Below are positions 51,067 through 55,723 of a stretch of 55,723 nt of DNA, in pieces. The stretch comes from Hadarchaeum sp964343275 (GTDB taxonomy: Archaea; Hadarchaeota; Hadarchaeia; Hadarchaeales; Hadarchaeaceae). How positions within the stretch are numbered: the stretch's first letter is position 1; every line of letters starts with the position of its first letter. The stretch spans positions 1-55,723 of the forward strand of contig CAYFIY010000004.1 of the NCBI GenBank assembly GCA_964343275.1, read 5' to 3'. Position numbers and translations under genes: made by a program. The notes under the pieces were generated by a model that ran no database searches, was not told the origin of the DNA, and was given only the letters and a program-made list of their open reading frames with translations.

Positions 51067-51504
51067 ATGCCGAAAGCACCAAGGGGAGAATTTGCAGGGC
51101 GTAAGTTACATGTCAGCAGGCAGCGATTCAGGTGGAAAAGCGCTCAGTACCAGCGGCGGGTTCTGATGTTAGACGAAAAATCCAATCCGCTTGGAGGCTC
51201 TCCACAGGGTAAGGGTATCGTGCTGGAAAAAGTCGGTATTGAAGCCAAACAACCTAACTCCGCCATAAGAAAGTGTGTTAGGGTTCAACTCATCAAAAAT
51301 GGCCGCCAAATTACGGCATTCACACCTGGTGACGGTGCCATAGGGTTCATTGACGAGCACGATGAAGTGATGGTAGAGGGCATAGGCGGTGCAAAGGGCG
51401 GATCTTATGGGGACATTCCAGGGGTCAGGTACAAAGTAACCAAGGTAAATGGGATTTCTCTAATAGCGTTGGTCAGTGGTCGTAAGGAAAAACCAACTCG
51501 GTGA
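51067..51504 (+). CDS. rps12: Ribosomal protein S12 (uS12)
   Basis: Decoding-site protein. NPLGGSPQGKGIVLEKVGIE and KQPNSAIRKCVRVQLIKNGR carry the conserved accuracy loop, with the Lys/Pro region KQPNSA. 145 residues. A TATA-like TTTATAAAA lies about 40 bases upstream, suggesting its own promoter with a short leader. Confidence 0.97.
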   Translation: MPKAPRGEFAGRKLHVSRQRFRWKSAQYQRRVLMLDEKSNPLGGSPQGKGIVLEKVGIEAKQPNSAIRKCVRVQLIKNGRQITAFTPGDGAIGFIDEHDEVMVEGIGGAKGGSYGDIPGVRYKVTKVNGISLIALVSGRKEKPTR

Positions 51505-51508
51505 TGTG

Positions 51509-52114
51509 GTGAAGTTCAAATACTTTGGTGAATGGGATGTCGACGACGTCGAGTTTATGGATGCTGGCATCAGACAGTATATGCGTTTGGATCCTCCGCT
51601 AGTTCTGCACACGGGTGGGAGGCACGCCAGAAAGCAATTTGGAAAGGCCGGAGTACCAATCGTAGAACGCTTGATGAATAAGCTCATGCGGTCTGGTCCA
51701 GGTGCGAGGAAACTTGGTGGCAGAATTATACGTGGTGCTGGGGCAACCGGAAAAAAGCACAAAGCTTACAACATTGTTAATAAGTCCCTCAAGGTAGTTT
51801 CTCAGCGCACCAATAAGAATCCCATACAGGTTTTGGTCGACGCAATTCAGAATTCCGCGCCTCGGGAAGAGACTACTCGGATAAGTTATGGGGGGATTAC
51901 CTATTATATAGCGGTGGATTCCTCGCCGCAGCGAAGGCTGGATATAGCTTTGAAGAATTTGGCAGCCGGAGCTTTTTCGGCCTCATTTTCTGGCAAAAGG
52001 GGTATAGACGAATGTCTCGCCGACGAGCTGGTCATGGCTGCGAGCAACGATACCAAGAGCTTCGCCGTTTCTCGGAAAGAGGAGATGGAGCGAATAGCCA
52101 GGGGAGCAAGGTGA
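51509..52114 (+). CDS. rps7: Ribosomal protein S7 (uS7)
   Basis: Head assembly initiator. KFKYFGEWDVDDVEFMDAGI near the start and GARKLGGRIIRGAGATGKKH, with SASFSGKRGIDECLADELVM at the C-terminus, match archaeal S7. About 201 residues. Start is GTG 51509 or 51506, four or one base after the S12 stop. Confidence 0.95.
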   Translation: MKFKYFGEWDVDDVEFMDAGIRQYMRLDPPLVLHTGGRHARKQFGKAGVPIVERLMNKLMRSGPGARKLGGRIIRGAGATGKKHKAYNIVNKSLKVVSQRTNKNPIQVLVDAIQNSAPREETTRISYGGITYYIAVDSSPQRRLDIALKNLAAGAFSASFSGKRGIDECLADELVMAASNDTKSFAVSRKEEMERIARGAR

Positions 52115-52172
52115 GCAAAGCTTATTAAATTGACGATGCAAGGTGAAACAGTTGAAAGGAGGGAAATAGAAA

Positions 52173-53435
52173 ATGGGAAAGCCACACATGAACTTAATAA
52201 CAATAGGACACGTGGATCACGGTAAGTCCACACTATTGGGTAGGATGTTCTACGAGAAGGGATTTGTTAGGGAGGACGATATCAAGAAGTTTGAAGCGCT
52301 CGGCGAAAAGGGTAAGACTTTCAAGTTCGCTTGGGTCATGGATGCCTTAAAAGAGGAACGCGAGCGAGGTTTGACGATTGATCTGGCCCACAAAAAGTTT
52401 GAAACTGGTAAATATTACTTCACTGTAATAGACGCACCCGGTCATCGCGATTTTGTTAAGAACATGATAACTGGTGCCAGTCAAGCCGATGCAGCAGTCT
52501 TGGTGGTAGCCGCAGACGACGGGATAATGCCACAGACTAGGGAACACGCAGCTCTGGCCTTCACGCTTGGTATTGGCCAGCTTGTAGTAGCGATAAACAA
52601 GATGGACGTTGTAGGATACAAAGAGGATATTTTCAACAAAATCAAAGGTGAGATTACTGATCTCCTTAAGGCCGTTGGCTATAAGGACCCCGAGAAATTT
52701 ATATTCGTTGCGACATCGGCTTTCCACGGTGAAAACGTGGTGAAACGCGGTGAGAGCGTGAAATGGTACACTGGACCAATATTCTACGAGGCGCTGGACA
52801 GTTTTACTATACCACCTAAACCGGTTGACAAACCGCTGAGAGTTCCAGTTCAGGATGTATATTCGATTACCGGTGTCGGAACAGTACCCGTGGGCAGAGT
52901 TGAAACAGGCATAATAAAAATTGGGGAGTCCATAGTTTTCGAGCCAGCCGGAGTGACTGGTGAAGTCAAGTCTATTGAAATGCACCACGAGCAAGTCCAG
53001 CAGGCTGAGCCCGGAGATAACATAGGGTTCAACGTTCGCGGTGTAGATAAGACTACTATAAGACGTGGGGATGTCATCGGTCATTCAAAGGCACCACCAA
53101 CTGTTGTAAAAGAATTTACTGCTAGGGTGGCCATACTGCAGCATCCGACTGCCGTCACTGCTGGTTACACGCCGGTTTTTCACGCGCATACAACCCAAGT
53201 AGCTTGTACCATCTCCGAGATTAGCCAGAAGTTGGACCCGAAGTCTGGCGAAGTTGTGCAGGATAAGCCTGAGTTCATAAAGAAGGGAGATTTGGCGACA
53301 ATCAAGATTATACCTACAAAACCCATGGTTCTAGAAAAAGCAGCAGATATCCCGCAGTTGAGTCGATTCGCCGTGAGAGATATGGGGATGACTGTAGCAG
53401 CCGGCGTATGCGTCGATCTGACCCAGGGCAAGTAA
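52173..53435 (+). CDS. tuf: Elongation factor 1-alpha (aEF-1A)
   Basis: GTPase that delivers aminoacyl-tRNA. G1 GHVDHGKST, G2 region ERERGLTIDLAHKKF, G3 DAPGHRDFVKNM, G4 NKMD and G5 region TSAFHGENV are all present. 420 residues. ATG 52173 has a strong AAAGGAGGGA ribosome site and a TATA-like TTATTAAATT upstream. EF-2, which often lies between rps7 and tuf in archaea, is not here. Confidence 0.98.
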   Translation: MGKPHMNLITIGHVDHGKSTLLGRMFYEKGFVREDDIKKFEALGEKGKTFKFAWVMDALKEERERGLTIDLAHKKFETGKYYFTVIDAPGHRDFVKNMITGASQADAAVLVVAADDGIMPQTREHAALAFTLGIGQLVVAINKMDVVGYKEDIFNKIKGEITDLLKAVGYKDPEKFIFVATSAFHGENVVKRGESVKWYTGPIFYEALDSFTIPPKPVDKPLRVPVQDVYSITGVGTVPVGRVETGIIKIGESIVFEPAGVTGEVKSIEMHHEQVQQAEPGDNIGFNVRGVDKTTIRRGDVIGHSKAPPTVVKEFTARVAILQHPTAVTAGYTPVFHAHTTQVACTISEISQKLDPKSGEVVQDKPEFIKKGDLATIKIIPTKPMVLEKAADIPQLSRFAVRDMGMTVAAGVCVDLTQGK

Positions 53436-53484
53436 ACAAATCTTTTATAGATTCCCCCCCCCAATATTTAGGGTTGGGATTGAA

Positions 53485-53793
53485 TTGCAGAAGGCGCGTA
53501 TCAAGCTATCGAGCAGCGACTCCATAAAGTTGGGCGAGGTGTGTAATCAGATTGCTGGGATAGCGGAAAGAGTAGGAATCAAAATTTCAGGACCAGTCCC
53601 GCTTCCGACCCGGCGGATAGTGATACCTACCAGAAAGGCTCCAGATGGTGAAGGCACCATCACTTGGGACAGGTGGGAGCTTAGGATTCATAAGCGTCTT
53701 ATCGACATGCAAGCGGACGAGCGGGCTATGCGACAGATTATGCGCGTTCAGGTACCTGAAGAAGTTTCAATCGCTATCGAGCTTAGGACTTGA
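53485..53793 (+). CDS. rps10: Ribosomal protein S10 (uS10)
   Basis: Head protein of the small subunit. QKARIKLSSSDSIKLGEVCN, and ISGPVPLPTRRIVIPTRKAP, with RWELRIHKRLIDMQADERAM identify it. 102 residues. TTG start after GGTTGGGA. A run of nine C lies in the short gap between tuf and this gene. Confidence 0.96.
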   Translation: MQKARIKLSSSDSIKLGEVCNQIAGIAERVGIKISGPVPLPTRRIVIPTRKAPDGEGTITWDRWELRIHKRLIDMQADERAMRQIMRVQVPEEVSIAIELRT

Positions 53794-53812
53794 ACGATTA
53801 CCGGATGCAGTT

Positions 53813-54592
53813 CTAGGTGAGCGATTCTTCTCTTATAATCTTATCAAAAAGCAATCTTGGGTCTGGGATTTTCCAACCGATTTTTTTAAAATATCTGGTC
53901 AAATTTGAGAGGTCGCGCATAAGCATTTCATGGGCGCTAGGATTTTTGACATCGGTAGCCATGGAGAAATCAATGATAATCGGTTCAGGTGATAGCATGA
54001 CGTTGTATTCGCTCAAATCAGAGTGTACGAGTCCAGCTCTTTGATAAAGTGTTTTGGTTACGTCGAATAATTTTTCAAAAGTTTTTCTTGGTGCTTGGAG
54101 TTTCACATTTTTCATAGTAGGGTAGGGCACCCCACTTTCCCCTATGAACTCCATGGCGAGCACATTTTTCTCGTGATCGATTGGCCTGGGAACTGAGATC
54201 CCCGCTTGATCTGCTCGTTGTAGGTTCTTGAATTCTCGTGAAACCCAACTGTAAATTACTCCTCTTCGGTCATTCGGAACTCTGCGGAAGCGAGAGTCTC
54301 CCGATAGATAACGGCGCATGGTTTTGAAGTTGGACGTGTCTATCCTGTAAATTTTCGCAGCCACAAAGTTACCTTTTTTGTCAATAGCACAGTATATGTC
54401 CGCTTCCTTCCCTGCTGAAATGGTTCCATAGAATACATCAAATACTTCCCTGTTGATGAGGCGGTAGAGGGCAAGTAAAGTCGAGCTGTCGAACACCCTA
54501 GCCATGATTTTATATGTTTCAGAATCTTTTTCTAAGCGATCAGTCTTTCTATGTTCTAGCTTATTCAGAATCACTTCTAAATCATCTTTCAA
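53813..54592 (-). CDS. rio1: RIO1-type serine/threonine kinase
   Basis: Atypical kinase/ATPase for late small-subunit maturation. SAGKEADIYCAIDKKGN is the nucleotide loop, AAKIYR holds the catalytic Lys, GLVHSDLSEYNVML is the catalytic loop and IIDFSMATDV the metal-binding loop; RYLSGDSRFRR is the RIO1-type flexible loop. 259 residues. TTG start about seven bases after GGAGG. Ten bases downstream of aIF1A. Confidence 0.96.
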   Translation of the reverse strand: MKDDLEVILNKLEHRKTDRLEKDSETYKIMARVFDSSTLLALYRLINREVFDVFYGTISAGKEADIYCAIDKKGNFVAAKIYRIDTSNFKTMRRYLSGDSRFRRVPNDRRGVIYSWVSREFKNLQRADQAGISVPRPIDHEKNVLAMEFIGESGVPYPTMKNVKLQAPRKTFEKLFDVTKTLYQRAGLVHSDLSEYNVMLSPEPIIIDFSMATDVKNPSAHEMLMRDLSNLTRYFKKIGWKIPDPRLLFDKIIREESLT

Positions 54593-54602
54593 ATAATGCC
54601 TC

Positions 54603-54899
54603 CTACTCCCAGAGGCCCCTCCTTCTTAACGCATCCAACTGAGCTCTTTTATAGCGGTACTTTATATCCCCTCGTTTATCTCCCTGTACCACCCACGGTC
54701 GCACGGTGACCACGTCTCCTTCGCGTACCCACAATCGCTTACGTATCTTTCCAGGAATCCTGCAGTTTCTCACAAAACCGTCCTTACACCGCACGCAGAG
54801 GCGGTCGAAGCCGAACATTTGTTCGACCACGCCGAGAACTTCTCCAGGACGTGGCAACTGGATGCGCTCTACTTCTTCGTTGTGGCTCGTTGGTACCAT
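54603..54899 (-). CDS. eif1A: Translation initiation factor aIF1A
   Basis: OB-fold initiation factor that binds the A site of the small subunit. EVLGVVEQMFGFDRLCVRCK, RIPGKIRKRLWVREGDVVTV and the end WVVQGDKRGDIKYRYKRAQL are diagnostic. About 98 residues from the ATG at 54899, which follows AGGAGGG. It overlaps the end of the isopropylmalate-synthase-like gene by 31 bases. Confidence 0.96.
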   Translation of the reverse strand: MVPTSHNEEVERIQLPRPGEVLGVVEQMFGFDRLCVRCKDGFVRNCRIPGKIRKRLWVREGDVVTVRPWVVQGDKRGDIKYRYKRAQLDALRRRGLWE

Positions 54900-55723
54900 T
54901 TTTTCCCTCCTAATTTTCGATCCCAAAGTAGGCGGTTGACTCCATTTAGCATAGCTTGCACACTGGCCATGATAATATCTCCGTTCGTGCCCCTTGCTGT
55001 CACTATTCTCCTGCCATCGGTGAGCTTCACCACCACACTGACGACTGCATCAGTTCCACCTGAGATGGCGTCCACATGATACTCCTGCAAACGGATGTTA
55101 GAAATTCCACCTACTACCCTGCTTATGGCGTTCATGACCGAATCTACTGGGCCTACGCCTATTCCCGATTCCACGAAGTCCTTGTTTCTACACTTTATTT
55201 TCACCGAAGAGGTTGGAGTAACGCGGTTGCCGCTTACCACTGTGAGTTCTTCTAGCTTCACAGTTTCCTTGAACTCCTGACCCATTACTGCATCCACGAT
55301 CGCTCGAAGTTCAGTGTCCGTTACCATCTTCCCCCTGTCACCGAGGCGCTTTACCTGCTCGGATATTTCACCAATTTGTCTCCTACTCGGGCTTAGGTCC
55401 ATTCGTTTTAGTTCGTTCTCAATCGTGTGGGCACCGGAGAACTTACCGAAGACTAGCTTCCGTTTTTGGCCTACCGTTTCAGGAGGTACCGGCTCGTAAG
55501 TTGAGGGATGAGCAAGAACTCCGTGAGTGTGTATTCCTGCACCATGTGTGAAGGCGTTTTCACCCACCACAGGTTTAGTTGGCGATAATGGCATTCCGGT
55601 TATCCTCTCCACCAAATTTGAAACTTTGTAGAGCTGCTTCAGTTTGACACCGGTTTTATAACCGTAGAGTTTGAACAGAGCTGACATAACCTCTTCCAGA
55701 GCTGCGTTCCCACCTCGTTCACC
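54869..55723 (-). CDS. 2-isopropylmalate / citramalate synthase family, C-terminal part (runs off the window)
   Basis: The 5' part lies beyond 55723; the frame is open to the edge (GERGGNAALEEVMSALFK). It has the end of the HMGL-like catalytic barrel, then ENAFTHGAGIHTHGVLAHPS, and a C-terminal regulatory domain (about the last 130 residues) with SVKIKCRNKDFVESGIGVGP and AISGGTDAVVSVVVKL, typical of LeuA-type feedback domains. It condenses acetyl-CoA with an oxoacid, either for leucine (IPMS) or isoleucine via citramalate; homocitrate synthase is less likely because of the C-terminal domain. Translationally linked to aIF1A. Confidence 0.93.
   Translation of the reverse strand, partial: GERGGNAALEEVMSALFKLYGYKTGVKLKQLYKVSNLVERITGMPLSPTKPVVGENAFTHGAGIHTHGVLAHPSTYEPVPPETVGQKRKLVFGKFSGAHTIENELKRMDLSPSRRQIGEISEQVKRLGDRGKMVTDTELRAIVDAVMGQEFKETVKLEELTVVSGNRVTPTSSVKIKCRNKDFVESGIGVGPVDSVMNAISRVVGGISNIRLQEYHVDAISGGTDAVVSVVVKLTDGRRIVTARGTNGDIIMASVQAMLNGVNRLLWDRKLGGKKWYQRATTKK

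Noticed and set aside
53454..53462. Run of nine C between tuf and rps10 as a phase-variable tract
   Set aside because: It lies outside both coding regions and changes in its length would not shift a frame; it may also be an assembly-prone homopolymer.
1..55723. CRISPR arrays, insertion sequences or rRNA genes
   Set aside because: No regularly spaced repeats, no intact transposase or terminal inverted repeats, and no rRNA sequence were seen.

Overview
The window is archaeal chromosome of euryarchaeal grade. The evidence is eukaryote-like information genes throughout: aIF5A with a hypusine site, aIF1, aIF1A, EF-1alpha, RIO1 kinase, Nob1, Cbf5, topoisomerase VI, NusA-like KH protein, archaeal-only ribosomal proteins (S4e, L14e, L19e, L30e, L32e, L34e) and rpoA split into A1 and A2. 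rpoB is one unsplit gene, unlike methanogens and haloarchaea that carry rpoB1/rpoB2. Topoisomerase VI argues against Thermoplasmatales proper. A deep euryarchaeal lineage such as Hadarchaeota, MSBL1 or non-Thermoplasmatales Thermoplasmatota fits, but I cannot fix the phylum by eye. ATG, GTG and TTG starts are all used; TAG is used as an ordinary stop many times.

Layout. 0-12.5 kb: P-type cation ATPase; phosphate permease with its DUF47/PhoU-like partner; Nob1 and NAD kinase overlapping by one base; aIF5A; a 54-residue histone-fold-like protein; PanB; a DUF422 membrane protein; and a leftward unit KH protein - ribbon-helix-helix protein - top6B - top6A. 12.5-20.4 kb is an accessory stretch: DUF996 membrane protein, tRNA-Ser(UGA), a secreted-protein gene broken by an in-frame TAG, a two-domain putative nuclease (PD-(D/E)xK-like plus EVE-like), HAD phosphatase, MFS transporter, an unknown protein, SDR dehydrogenase and a TlpA/CcdA redox pair. 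20.4-39.6 kb: archease, RtcB RNA ligase and a SPOUT methyltransferase lead into the ribosomal superoperon L3 to SecY, followed by an EMC3/DUF106 membrane protein, L34e, cytidylate kinase, L14e and Cbf5. 39.7-41 kb: tRNA-Ser(GGA), a decayed TfoX-N-like gene and a PEBP-family gene. 41.1-53.8 kb: S13-S4-S11, tRNA-Lys(UUU), then RpoH-RpoB-RpoA1-RpoA2-L30e-NusA-S12-S7-EF-1alpha-S10. 53.8 kb to the end: RIO1, aIF1A and a truncated 2-isopropylmalate/citramalate synthase on the minus strand.

Most genes build and run the translation and transcription machinery: ribosomal proteins, initiation factors, RNA polymerase, ribosome maturation (Nob1, RIO1, Dim2-like KH protein, Cbf5), tRNA splicing/ligation (RtcB plus archease) and membrane insertion (SecY plus EMC3-like protein). 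The points most worth a second look are: an aIF1 gene with no ATG/GTG/TTG start, apparently initiated at AUC (or AUA) overlapping the L29 stop; a SecY carrying about 45 extra residues with EF-hand-like calcium loops in its first external loop; a possible modification-dependent nuclease; a small RHH regulator with a palindrome in front of topoisomerase VI; a 380-bp gene-free gap that splits the normally continuous S8-L6 junction; and two genes interrupted by in-frame TAG codons.
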